From Allomyces macrogynus ATCC 38327 (taxonomy: Eukaryota; Blastocladiomycota; Blastocladiomycetes; Blastocladiales; Blastocladiaceae), in contig GG745375.1 in assembly GCA_000151295.1 (NCBI GenBank), positions 99,122 through 163,121 of the forward strand: DNA of 64,000 bases. Direction: 5' to 3'. Shown one piece after another: positions 1 through 11,625 of this stretch. The position numbers and the translations under genes are program-made. The notes beneath the pieces are model-generated. The model ran no database searches, was not told the DNA's origin, and saw only the letters and a list, made by a program, of their open reading frames with translations. Numbering within the stretch: position 1 is the first letter of the stretch; each line of letters opens with the position of its first letter.

Positions 1-907
<907 letters not shown>

Positions 908-1952
908 AGTGGATGGGACGGCGCGGGTCATGGTTTGTGTTTTGAACACGCCGGTTGGGTTAATTTAGAGACAAGTCACCGTGTACCAACAAAAAGGCGT
1001 GTTTTTCCCCACCTCAATCTTTCTAAATATGTGCGACTGGCATCGTGATGTATGGTTGAGAGTAAATTCGAGCAAATGCATCGATCGAAGTAGGCCGTGT
1101 CAGAGTGGCAAACACTGCCGAAATGACATGAAATGATGTTGGATGGATTGTTGTCGGCAGTTGCGGATCATTCGATGTGATTCCTTTGCTTTCCATTTCG
1201 GAGTTCGACCTGATTCGTCGGACGCGTCGCCAATTTTCGATCGCCGACGACAACGCACCTCTCCGGTGTGTTCCTTCTCTCTTCGACCGCGGCCCGTGTG
1301 CAACAAAAACACTACCAATGTGCAAAAGACTCGACGATCGGCACGGCACTTCTACGACACAAGCAACACGAGCATCATGACCTACCCACACGGCGACGCC
1401 GCCGATTTGGCACCTGCAGCAGATGCGAAACCCCCGCCCTCACCCACCAAGCGAGGCCCGGCCGCCCAAAAGGCAGTATCAGCAAGAAGATGTTGCGGAA
1501 AATGCAGTGTGTTGAAGCCGGGCGGCAAGCGCAAGCTGTGCTCTAACGGAAGGGTCACTCGGTCCTATCTGGGCTGCGCGCCGTGCGCATGCCTGTTCGT
1601 AGACGGCGCTGAAGCCCTTGCTGGCGGTGCGCTCCGGATCGCCGAAAATATGGCCGAGCATTCTGGTGTCGCGTCTGGTCCGACGACGGTGCGAACGTCG
1701 ATGCACCAGGTTCATACTGTGGTGGAGAGCAAGCGCACGCTGCTCTCTGATGCGCAGCGGTCGTCGAACGAGGGAACCAAGGGCGACGTCTTACCGAGTG
1801 TTTGATCCCGTTTGGCGGTTGTAGAAGCTAAGCAGGAGGTTGTCAAAACCGAGCGGCATTGATCGGCCATTCATTGGTGGAGAAGGTCAGGAGCACAACC
1901 GGTATGAATATATTCGTACGTTTTGGGTAATGAAATGACACGATCAAAAGAT
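908..1952. other. Intergenic, with one weak open frame on +
   Basis: This stretch lies between the enolase stop and the 3' end of a minus-strand gene. A + frame from ATG 1378 to 1805 (about 142 codons; includes RRCCGKCSVLKPGGKRKLC) has six Cys in its middle, but I recognise no family and see no splice support. I do not call it a gene. Confidence 0.35.
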
Positions 1953-2405
1953 TTACAACAGCAGCATCAGCGCCTCCTTGGCCGTACTCGCAACGTGCCG
2001 CGACAACTTGGGCGTGTAGCACTCGAGCCATCCGCTCAGCTGGGGTGCGTGCTCGAGGTACGCGGCGCGCGTGCGCTCGTAGGCGACGGGCGGTGTCCTA
2101 TCATGGTGGAAAAAAATGGGGCATCATCGTCAATCGCAAGAGAAACGTGGCCGGCTTGGAGAAACTGAAGCGAACCATGTCAAAAACACATCGCCGTTCT
2201 TGCCGCCGCGTGTCACAATGTACGCGCAGCCGTTGTGCGGCAACGTCGATTCGTCGAGTGTCGTGACGGGTACGCTCTCGAACGTGCCAGCGTCGGTCCA
2301 GTGGACAACGATCGCAACGGCGGGCGAGTCGGGTTTGCCGAGCTCGCGGTACTGGTCAACAAGCTCCGGCTTGATTGCGGTATACATCAACGCGTTCCAC
2401 ACCAT
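1953..2405 (-). CDS. Unknown small protein, two exons, about 120 aa
   Basis: I do not recognise this protein. Exon 1 is 2188..2405 from ATG 2405 and exon 2 is 1953..2097; the intron begins GTTTTT and ends TAG. The joined frame reads through GGKNGDVTPPVAYERTRA without interruption, and composition is protein-like throughout (for example AVAIVVHWTDAGTFESVP and QLSGWLECYTPKLSRH). The stop is TAA at 1953-1955. There is no signal peptide or membrane segment. A TATAAG on the same strand at 2483-2488 lies about 80 nt before the start, a spacing like that of two better-defined genes in this window. The frame is also open upstream to 2459 after a possible CAG acceptor, so a longer N-terminus is possible. 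Confidence 0.55.
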
Positions 2406-2482
2406 GGTTGTCGAGTCAAAGGGATCAGGTTCAAGAGCAAAGGGGTCGGTCGTGAGAGTCTGCGAGAGCGGTGAGCCGGGCT

Positions 2483-2488
2483 CTTATA
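2483..2488 (-). promoter_or_regulatory. TATA-like box of the small unknown gene
   Basis: Minus-strand TATAAG about 80 nt upstream of ATG 2405. Its spacing resembles the TATAAA boxes of the polygalacturonase and Q/S-repeat genes. Confidence 0.4.
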
Positions 2489-2891
2489 GCAAACGACGGG
2501 AGCCGACGCATTTGAAGACGAGCGTTTCCGGTGCGTGCGCTATCCTGATCGAACCGCCTCTCTGCAGCTCGCAGCAGCAGCATCCTGCGAGCGGCAGTCC
2601 CATCGCCATGTTCTGTCCAAAACAGAGTGCGGTCGTGCCGGGCTTCGCTCGTTACTCTGGCCATCAAGCACCACACACGCTGCCTGTCCGCGACCATGTT
2701 CAAAGAATGCGCCATTTGAGCAAACACCGGCACGTTCCCGTTGGAACACCGCCCAGTTGATTCATGATGACAGTGTCCCACTCAACATTCTCTCCTGGCC
2801 AAGACGTCCGGTTTGTCCCGGCGCAGCGGGCCAGCCACTCAAACCGACGCGGAATATATTCTTGAGTGGCTCTCGTGGCTGCCGGCTCGCA

Positions 2892-3413
2892 TCACTTGCG
2901 ATGTGAGCGTATTGCAGCGAGTTGATTACAGTTCTGGTGCAGTGTCTGTGCGTTTTGCCAGCTCACAGCGCCAGGAGAAATGTTGTTCTGATCGCTCGGC
3001 GAGTGGCTGTGCGGTGGGATATGGTAGAATGCGTGAGCGACGCTTGCTTTCTCACGTGCGATGATCATAAACGGTGGTTTGCCAGCTTGAACAACCACTG
3101 CCCAACCCGCTTGCAATCTCGCCAGCAGCATGTCGTCGACAGCAACTCGCAAGTACCTGCAACTGCGTCCGCGCGCGTTCTTGCAAGGTTGACCAAAGTC
3201 TATGATCAATTCCGGCACCGAATTCCAGCGAACGATGATCTGATCCGGCAAACCCTCCATTGCTCCAACATCAATGGCACCAAAAAATTGATTGTGTCTA
3301 GCCGCACCGTGTGCGACAGAAATGACGGCGCTGTTCAACTGCTGGTCGTCGGGCGGCATCGAAGCGGCCGCTTGCCGCGAGGCTGCGACGGCTGTGACTA
3401 AGTGCATCGCCAC
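2892..3413 (-). CDS. Hypothetical protein, possible single-exon frame or part of a spliced gene
   Basis: A 173-codon minus-strand frame with balanced composition (FFGAIDVGAMEGLPDQIIVR, LQAGWAVVVQAGKPPFMII) and no recognised domain. A good donor (GTGAGA) lies in-frame near 3055, so the 3' part may be intron and the true product different. It sits between the small unknown gene and the CT repeat/gap. It could be a real orphan or a chance frame. Confidence 0.3.
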   Translation of the reverse strand: MAMHLVTAVAASRQAAASMPPDDQQLNSAVISVAHGAARHNQFFGAIDVGAMEGLPDQIIVRWNSVPELIIDFGQPCKNARGRSCRYLRVAVDDMLLARLQAGWAVVVQAGKPPFMIIAREKASVAHAFYHIPPHSHSPSDQNNISPGAVSWQNAQTLHQNCNQLAAIRSHRK

Positions 3414-3832
3414 GGCCGTACGTCGTTGCTTTCGCTGCAGGCCACCAATGTTACGCAGACGTTGTCACTCAAATGTAACGATTGGCCGGCATGTAGAGCG
3501 CCAAGGGCCCCGCCAAGGGCCAGAACCTCAACCAGCACTTTGTGCGGTTGCAAATCCCGGCCGTCAACCAGCCGCGGCGGTATCGCTAGATCGCTGAGGG
3601 TGGGGGTTGGTTATTATTTCATAGGTCCATATATGTCTCGTTTTGATTTGCCGTTGCCCTACGATCCGTCGCTCGATTGCACGGTCGCTCTATCGCCACT
3701 GGCCGTCTCGATTCGGCACGAACTGCTGCAATGTCGGGTGGACGGTGTTGCCTGGCGACCGTTCGTTCGTTTTATCGCTTGCGCTGCTTCAGATGCCCGC
3801 CCTCTCTCTCGCCGACCTGCCGTCCCCGCACC

Positions 3833-3837
<5 letters not shown>

Positions 3838-3902
<65 letters not shown>
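3838..3902 (+). repeat. (CT)n microsatellite
   Basis: An uninterrupted TC/CT dinucleotide run of about 65 nt ending directly at the assembly gap. Its true length is unknown because the gap follows. Confidence 0.98.
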
Positions 3903-4353
3903 NNNNNNNNNNNNNNNNNNNNNNNNNNNNNNNNNNNNNNNNNNNNNNNNNNNNNNNNNNNNNNNNNNNNNNNNNNNNNNNNNNNNNNNNNNNNNNNNNN
4001 NNNNNNNNNNNNNNNNNNNNNNNNNNNNNNNNNNNNNNNNNNNNNNNNNNNNNNNNNNNNNNNNNNNNNNNNNNNNNNNNNNNNNNNNNNNNNNNNNNNN
4101 NNNNNNNNNNNNNNNNNNNNNNNNNNNNNNNNNNNNNNNNNNNNNNNNNNNNNNNNNNNNNNNNNNNNNNNNNNNNNNNNNNNNNNNNNNNNNNNNNNNN
4201 NNNNNNNNNNNNNNNNNNNNNNNNNNNNNNNNNNNNNNNNNNNNNNNNNNNNNNNNNNNNNNNNNNNNNNNNNNNNNNNNNNNNNNNNNNNNNNNNNNNN
4301 NNNNNNNNNNNNNNNNNNNNNNNNNNNNNNNNNNNNNNNNNNNNNNNNNNNNN
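3903..4353. other. Assembly gap (451 N)
   Basis: A run of N directly after the CT repeat. It truncates the 3' end of the RGS gene. Open frames drawn through the Ns carry no information. Confidence 1.
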
Positions 4354-6891
4354 CAAACAAAACAAAATTTTCTCGCTAGCGCTTCCCCGCCCGGTCTCCA
4401 CCCTGCGTGACATACCTTGACCAATATTGGACGCCGAGCATCGTGATACAGAACCCCCTGGACCCATCCCGACGCAACAGCGCGCGGCGCGCGGCCGGGT
4501 CCCCCCTCCCGTCACCAAAAAATCGGCGCCGCCCGCCGTGGCCCCTGCATGCTGCGCCGGCTCGACACTCGCCTCCTCGAGCACGCCATTGCGCTTCAAG
4601 TACTCGGCAAGCACCGCGAGCGCGGCTTTACGCGCCTCCGCCGAATATGTTTCGGCATCACCCAAATCACGATGCATTTGCTCAAAACGCGGCGACCGCG
4701 CGAATTTCGTATACGACGCATCGAGCAAAGCCAAGACCGCTGTCTTGGCGGGTGCAAACACGTTGCGCAACCCGGCCGCGTCACCGTGATGGCCCGTGCG
4801 TCCCGCCGCGGCGAGCCGGGTAATTTCCGTGAGCACGGTCTGTCGCGCGCGGCCGGCGACATTCACTTCGAGTTGCGATCCACGGCCGAGGTACGTCTCG
4901 AACACGGCAAATGCAGCGCGCAGGTGCGCGTGTGGGTCCGAGAACGGGCTCGCCTCGTACCGTTCCACTTCAAGCACGAAGAACAGGTTTTCCGACGCGT
5001 AGTCTTCGAGCAGCGCCGCGAGAAAGTAGCACAGCGGCAGGCGCGCATTGAGCATGGCCGGCAGGCCCGATGCCGTGATGGTAGCGAGCGGCACGTCTCC
5101 TGGGGGCGTCTCGCCAAAGAAATTCATCAGCTTGCGCGGAGTGCCGGACGGACGGCGCATCTTGGCGGGGACGGCCTCGGACGCGCTTGCCGACCGCGCG
5201 CGCGGTTTGGGTTCGGCGGCGAGGAGCAGGGGGGTCGCGACGTCTACCGTCTCGAACCGCTTGGATGCAGTGCGCGGCAGGGCCGGCAGCGGTTGCGGCA
5301 GCGGCACGTCGGCGCGCCCGGCGGGCCGCGACGAGACCCACGGCGCGTTGACGAGCGAGACGGTCGTGTCGGCGGGGGAGGCCTGTGCCGACAGTGACAT
5401 GTCGTCGTACGCGTACGGGCGCACGAAATTCACGTCGACCGAGAGCACGTCGAGCTGCGCATGCGCAGCTTGCGGTGGAGGTGCCATGGTCGGTGTGCTT
5501 GACGGTTTGGAGGGCAATTCGTCCTCGTCAAGGTACGACGACGATGGAATGGACGTCGACGACGAGGTGAAGGCCGGCAGGAACAGCAGCTGCCACGGAG
5601 CCGCGGACGTGACGCGGCCAAAGAGCGTGCGTCGCTTGGGAGCCGTCGAGCTCGGCGTGGACGTAGTCGAGGACGCGGGGGTTTGGCGCACTTGGTGAAT
5701 CCAGCTCGACAGGTGGGCCGATTTCGGACGTAGCGCCTGGAACGCGTCAATAAAGCTCTTGCGCCGTGGACGTTGGCCAGCAGCCAGGTTGGAATCGTCG
5801 GGTGCGGTCGTGGATGAGCGACGCAGTGGCTTTTCGGGTGTGGTTGGGCCGTCAACGAGCGTCGACTCGTCGCTTCCTCGAAACGGCGACGGTTCGGCGA
5901 TAGTGATATCGAGGTCGAGCACGCTGTCGAACGCACACGAGCTGGCGGGCAGCAAACCGAGCGGCGTTCCCGGGCCAGACGCGGTCAAGACGACAGTCGT
6001 GCGGTCAGATCCCTTGGTTGATGCGGCCAAGAGCGATATCGGCGCGCTTCCGGCAGTCGGCTGCGCGGAAATGACGACCTTGGTGTTGGCGTCCGACAGG
6101 TCGGCGTCGGAGAGGTGCGCGATAGAGTACCGGTGCTGGAGAAAGGACGATTGTGGTCGCACGGGCGGGAACACACTTTTTCGACGATCCGCGGACGTTG
6201 CCAAACTGGCCGGTGCCGGCGCGGCCGCGGGGTCTGCCACGGGGTCGGCCGATGGTGGTGGCGCGGCATGGCTGCAGCGGTCGCGATTATTCTTGCCGCT
6301 ATCGCTTTTGCTTTCGCGCGCAGCGCAGCAGGGGACGAGCCAAGTCCAGTGTGCGAACATAATTTGGAGCGCGACGAGCAATACACGCGCGCAGAGTTTC
6401 GTGGGCGCGCACGCGCGCGCGCGCGTCACGGGCCGCGTAATGAAGGCCGTTCCGCGCGAGGGGGGCGCGGCGGGGATATGCGCGTGCGACGATGCGCACG
6501 AACAAGGACGAGGCTGGAGTGGGATGGCCGTGAGACAAGTCCGTGACTTGCGCGTGACTGGGTCGTTGAGCGCGGCTTGGGAGACGGCCGACTCAAGCAA
6601 TGATGCCGTATCCGAGCTGTCGGCGAGTGGAATGGCAACGACGGGGGAAGGTGGGCGGGTGGAGTCGGGTGGTTGGTCCGATGCCGTGCAAGCCGGGAAA
6701 GGGTCCACCCGGGCCGGGCGTGGCTGCCAGTTAATGGATGGTGGTCGGCGCGAGCGCGGTAGTCGGTACAATCGTCTGCGGCAACGTCGTGGCGAACGCC
6801 GAATCGATGGTTGGATCAATTTTGGGTGCGCACTCAAGTCGACGGGTCGACCCTCATCTGGTTGGTGATAAACGCACCTTGACCACAGCAA
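4354..6891 (-). CDS. RGS-domain protein with long disordered N-terminus; 3' end lost in gap
   Basis: The RGS domain accelerates GTP hydrolysis by G-alpha subunits. About 846 codons are visible. Residues 1 to about 580 are Pro/Ser/Thr/Ala-rich and probably disordered. Roughly residues 590-765 form the RGS domain: LCYFLAALLEDYASENLFFV matches the conserved helix block (S-E-N-L-F-F), and later helices include ASYTKFARSPRFEQMHRDL. The frame stays open into the Ns with no stop seen. The start at 6891 is only the first in-frame ATG; the first 150 residues (Arg/Pro-rich, with one hydrophobic stretch) look doubtful, and an intron may be missed. A G-alpha gene in the same window (21467-22837) is a natural but unproven partner. 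Confidence 0.8.
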
Positions 6892-7198
6892 TTAGCACCA
6901 AACAACGCGCGGCACAGATCCACCCAAAGAGGCTCAAATTTGCTTGACGTCGTCGGTTGAGCGGGGGTGCGGGTGGGCAACGCGGTCGTTGATACGTTGA
7001 AAAAGCACGCAGGACGTGCAGGCGTCAGCAGGCGCGTCGTTAATGTTCAAGGGGCCGAGGGATAATGGACGCAGCCGCTGAGCTGGGTGTCTTGGTCTGC
7101 ATCGGTGGAGAGAGAAAGAAAGCGGCACACGCGCTTGTCAGCCAGTCAATCCACGCTGTGTTGCTGTGTTGTCGGCCACGTTCGAGCTGGTTGCCTGC
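6892..7198. other. Intergenic, nothing recognised
   Basis: This interval lies upstream of the RGS frame. Only short, low-quality frames are present, and I see no RNA gene or repeat. Confidence 0.4.
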
Positions 7199-8040
7199 TC
7201 AACCATGCTTGGAAGTAAGCGCGACCGCGGACGCCAGCAAAAACTGAGCAAACAGCTCTCCAGAAGGGGAACAGGGGAGCAGCAAACCGCCGGAATTCCC
7301 ACGCGTGGTTATGCCGATGATGGCCGCTGCCAAATCGCCATCCAGTTGCTGTTCCCAGGCCGGCGGCGCGTTCGCGATTTTGAGGGTGGTTGTACGACGT
7401 CGCACCAGCGGTCGGATCGCGATGACCTTGGCGGAGCCGTTTCGCTGGAGTTCAAAGGGCGGGTCGAGTCGCGTCGTTCGTGTCAAGATCACCGCCGTTG
7501 TTGGAGGTACCGTCGACGCGGACTGGATCAAATGGCCTGTCGGCGGGTTGGAGAGAGAAACGAAGCCGGAGAGGCCTATATCCCTGCGAACTGGTCGTTA
7601 GCCAAAGGCGCAGCTTCTCCGACTCCCTGCCGTTCAAAAGAACGGCGGGTGGGATGCTCAAGTGCGGTGCATCATCTTTGACCATGAAGAGGCCGGTCGT
7701 CTCTTGTCTGGAAAGCGGTGCAAGTCTGAAATGGATGGATGAATCGCCCAAGGATACAACCATTTGCTTCTTCCGTTTCGATTGCCTTGACCAAGGCGGA
7801 GTCCATCAGATCGTAATTCTGCGCTGCGGAACGCTCAAGTTCCAGTCCGCATGTTACCTCTTGGTGTTGCGATGCAAGAGAAATGGTGGTGATTTGCAAA
7901 AACGGCAAGGACTGTTCGCCACGAGCGCCACCGGTTCACGCGAGTTCACCGTCACTTCGCCACCCGCGCAACACTTGATGCCGATGTTGGGAAAGAGGCA
8001 GCGCTGGCAATGACAACAGTGGGAAACAGCGGCAGCGGGA
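7199..8040 (-). CDS. Possible spliced orphan gene with Cys-rich start
   Basis: Several minus-strand frames follow each other with protein-like composition. Near 7860-8010 is HCCHCQRC...IKCC...CRFC, which could bind zinc. Near 7500-7740 is IHFRLAPLSRQETTGLF followed by PPAVLLNGRESEKLRLW, and near 7199-7480 is a segment ending in a hydrophobic stretch (LFAQFLLASAVAL). I could not join them with consistent splice phases and recognise no family. This may be one gene with introns, a decayed gene, or chance. Confidence 0.3.
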
Positions 8041-8295
8041 GACGGCGTAGCGTGGTGCAGGCAGGGTGATTTACCGCCGTGCAGGTCAGCGACGGATATG
8101 AGTCTGACCCACGTTGGTTGCCGTGACCGCGCCGACAGGAAAAGGACCAGGCTCAGGACAGGAGACCGGGTGGAGAAGAAAGCTTGCGCGCTTCATTTCC
8201 CGTACGTTCACGAGCGCGGCCAGTGCCGGTATCTACGCTAACCATTTCGCGTCCCATTCTTTCCGCTCACGTAAGAAACAGACTTGACCTTACCG

Positions 8296-10947
8296 TCATC
8301 CAACCGGCCCGGTCGCCAAGGCCCCACTGCGCGACGGCGAGACCCGCGGCGACCCGCTTCCTCCACTTCCCGACAGTGCCGACCCGGCCGACCCAGATCC
8401 CGACTGGTGCTGCGGGTGCTGCTGGAGCGGCGGCGGCGACATGGAAGCGCGCGGCACTATACTTGGCTCGAAGTCGACTTGGATCGGCTGAATCGTGCGC
8501 GTGTCGCGGTGGTGCGCCGGGGGTGGCGGCAGGAGCCCACGCGCGACGGGCGACGATGACCGACCGGGCCCGTCGGGCCCCACGTGCGTGTACTCGGGCC
8601 CGCTCCGGTTCAGCGAGCCGCGCTGATGGAACAGGCCTGACACGACTTCGCGCACGGGCGAGCCGGCACGCGTGCCCGTCGTGGCTGCCGCGGTCGTCGC
8701 GGTCGTAATTGAGGAAACCACGGGCCGGCGCGGCAGCGGCGGTGCCGGCACGGGCGGCGGGATAGAGTCGGACGCGAGGACCGGGCACGACGCCGCGACG
8801 GTCGCTGTTTTCGGCTTCAACTTGAACAGTTCCGGATTGTCCAGCGGTCTGACACTGTCGAGTGACGGCGACGTCGGCGCCGTCGATGGACTGAGCGGCT
8901 TGGGCGGGTCAACGCACCGCACCCACGACGGCGGGTCACCCACCGACTGCTTGGTCGGGTCGGTGATGCCCGTGTACCGCTCGTAGATTTGGTAGTCGAA
9001 CGAGTGGAACTCGTCGGCGAGAATACGCAGCTCGCGCGCCATCGGGTGCGACGGGTCGACGTACACGCCGTTGATCATGTTGGAGTCGGTCGCCACGCCC
9101 GACGTGCGTTTCCTCGATTTCGGACGGAGAGTTTCCTCTTCGAGGAGCAGTTCCTGGAACAAGGCCACAGGAAATGAGTAAGGCTTAAGAGCAGCAGGAG
9201 CGTCAGTTGATCGCGCAACGCGTACCTCAAGTTCGTAGCGCGCGTCAAAGTTGATGGCCGCCGACTAGACTCCAAGGCATCAGCAGACTCATTGGGACGA
9301 AAAATCACGAGGTGGGCACGACAACGCACGTCGGGCACAAACGGCGGCTGAATCTCCTTGTTGACGAGCTTGTCCCAATCATACCCGTAGTGCATAAACA
9401 GGTCGTGGTGGCGAACGTCGAGCACACCGCGTGGTCCACACCCAAGTCGCCTTGAAACGGTCCGGTCGAGCAACTAGAGCGCGTTCGTCAAACGGTCAGG
9501 AATTCGTGGAGCTTGGTCGCGAAAGATCGGCAATAAATACGCACCGACAGCACAAAGTTGAGCATTTCGGGCGAGCACTCGCAGTTCCACTCGATCGGCT
9601 CGTACGAGACTAAGCGAATCAGCTCGTCGACGGTCGAGGCATTGAACGGCCGCTCGCCGTGCAGGAGCTCGTACACTGGTCACTCAAGGGTTAGTGGGGA
9701 TTAACGTCAAGAAACGAGTGCGAGGCCGAAAGGAACGCACAGGTCACGCCCAATGACCACCAATCTACGCTTTCCCGATATCCGGTATTCGTGAACACCT
9801 CTAACAGCAGAGGCATGCAATTCGTTCCGTCAAACAACTAGTCGTCACAGCGCGTTGCGAGAAAAAAAAACGCACCAGGAGCCATGTAGCCCTGCGTGCC
9901 GGTCTCCGAAACAATGGCCTTGCCATCCTCGAGGTAACACGCGCAGTTGAAGTCGGTGATGTGAACGTGCCCTCTGCGGATGAGCGTCCGAGGTCCTTAG
10001 CCGACGCCGTGTGGAGTGGGTCAGCTTTCCACGCGCCGAACGCACCGTTCATCCAGGAGCAAATTGTCGGGCTTGATGTCACTACGTGGCCAATGGCGCG
10101 TGAGATCGATCGACTTGGTCGGCGAGTCCGTCTGGCCTTTTTGATCATTGCGTACCGGTGGATCACGTTCCGCGACTGCAAGTAGATCAGCGCACTCGAA
10201 ACCTCGGCAGCGTAAAAGGCGACCTAAATTCACACGATCGGGTCAGATCACGTTGCCTTCGTAACCGAGTCAAATCGAGCATGCGAGACGGATCACACCA
10301 TGGGCTCCGGGAAGTGCGTGAGTTTTGTCAAGTGGAAGCGCAAGTCGCCGCCCATCATCAGGTCAAACACCATGAACAGGTACTCGTCGTCCTGGAACGC
10401 GTAGCATAAATTGACAATGAACCTAGCGCACCCGCCCAGGGCGTGAGTCTCGAATTACCAAAGCAGCGGCTGTGGAAGCAAGAAATGCAACGCACGGGTG
10501 GAACACTTTTTCGAGGAGCGAGCGCTCGCGAATAATGTTGCGGTACGCGCGCTGCTTGATAACGTGCTCCTTGTTGCTGTTCGAGTGGAAGAGACCGAAT
10601 GAGCGAGATCGCCATGACGCGCATTGCGTCGTCGAGCAAACGTACATGTACTTGAGCGCGTAGACCTTCTTGTGACCGTCCTTCTTCCTCTCGACGACCC
10701 GGACCTGCAGGGATCGCAAAGAAGAACGTTCAGAAACACTCGTCAAAATAGGCGAGCGTGACGGATACTGGCGGACCTTGCCAAACGCGCCCTTGCCAAT
10801 GACGCGACCCAGTTGGAAATGGCGCAGCTCCACTATGCGAAGAGGATCGATTCCAATCAATTCCAAGAGATCTCTTGACGCAAAGAGCACGTCGAGGGAC
10901 AAACCTGGTCCATTCAGGTCAACCGGCTCGGACATTTGGTTTCCCAT
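8296..10947 (-). CDS. YANK/STK32-family Ser/Thr protein kinase, 622 aa, 12 exons
   Basis: AGC-group kinase of the YANK (STK32) family. Exons: 10777..10947, 10646..10704, 10496..10576, 10299..10422, 10156..10223, 10046..10081, 9876..9973, 9741..9800, 9545..9675, 9330..9473, 9226..9264, 8296..9153; the phases sum to 623 codons. Motifs in order: GKGAFGKV glycine loop, YALKYINK lysine, FQDDEYLFMVFDLMMGGDLR, HRDIKPDN catalytic loop, ITDFNCACYL (DFN instead of DFG, typical of YANK), GTQGYMAPE, VDWWSLGVTLYELL, and the C-lobe YDWDKLVNKEIQPPFVPD. The start MGNQMS is a plausible N-myristoylation signal, as in human STK32A (MGANTS). The last 250 residues are Pro/Ser/Gly-rich and probably disordered. Substrates are unknown. 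Confidence 0.93.
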
Positions 10948-11625
10948 CGTGACGAGAGGCTGGACGCGCAATCAAAGCTCGTCTTTGATATTGCAAAGGG
11001 TCGGTACGACGTAGTACGGGCGAATGGACAGCCGGCCGTGTGTGGTTGATGTCGGGCAGGGACAGCAATCGCGAAAAATTGGTCCTCAGTGCGGTTGACC
11101 GCGTGCCGAGAGCGACGCGAAAAATTGGAAGAGAGCGCAAAGTCGATTGATGCTAGAGTCGGCGGCGTGAACGGGGGTAGCGTTCGAATCGAAGCACAGT
11201 CGTCGTAGCCTGCGGGGCAGAGAGCTCGGCAAGCGTGAAGGGTCCTTTGCTGCAGGAGGCACCGACAGCGCGCGGGCGGGATCTAACCGTCGGTCGAGAT
11301 CACGCTGGGCCAGATATCTTGCACAGAGTTGCAGGTCGATGGGTCAAGTATTTCCGATGGAAATGGGTGGGCAAGTGCCAATTGCAGACCCCACGTTGGC
11401 GCGCACGTTTACTTTGTGCTCGTAATCGCGATTTTCTATCGCTTTTGCGCAACGCGCTGCCTCACAGGGCCGCTAGTTCAAACCCCGGCGATGTGAAGTT
11501 GGACCTCCAAGCGACCACCACGCACAATCTCCATGTCGAAGACAAATAAGATGTACATTTTCCAGCACAACAACCCACGGCTCGGCTCCTCTTGACAGTT
11601 CAGCAAACCCCAGTCCCGTTTGCGC
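10948..11625. other. Intergenic between kinase start and RING gene stop
   Basis: This interval holds the kinase promoter and the 3' flank of the downstream minus-strand gene. I see no convincing coding region. A TTCAAAC near 11478 superficially resembles a tRNA T-loop but has no matching stem. Confidence 0.5.

Noticed and set aside
1430..1546. RPGRPKGSISKK, an AT-hook-like sequence
   Set aside because: It is short, in a frame without other support, and such matches are common by chance in GC-rich DNA.
3402..4420. Open frames running through the N gap (SLSLSL and RERERE runs)
   Set aside because: They are products of the CT repeat and unknown bases.
11470..11500. TTCAAAC with flanking GC resembling a tRNA T arm
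   Set aside because: The flanks do not form the required 5-bp stem.
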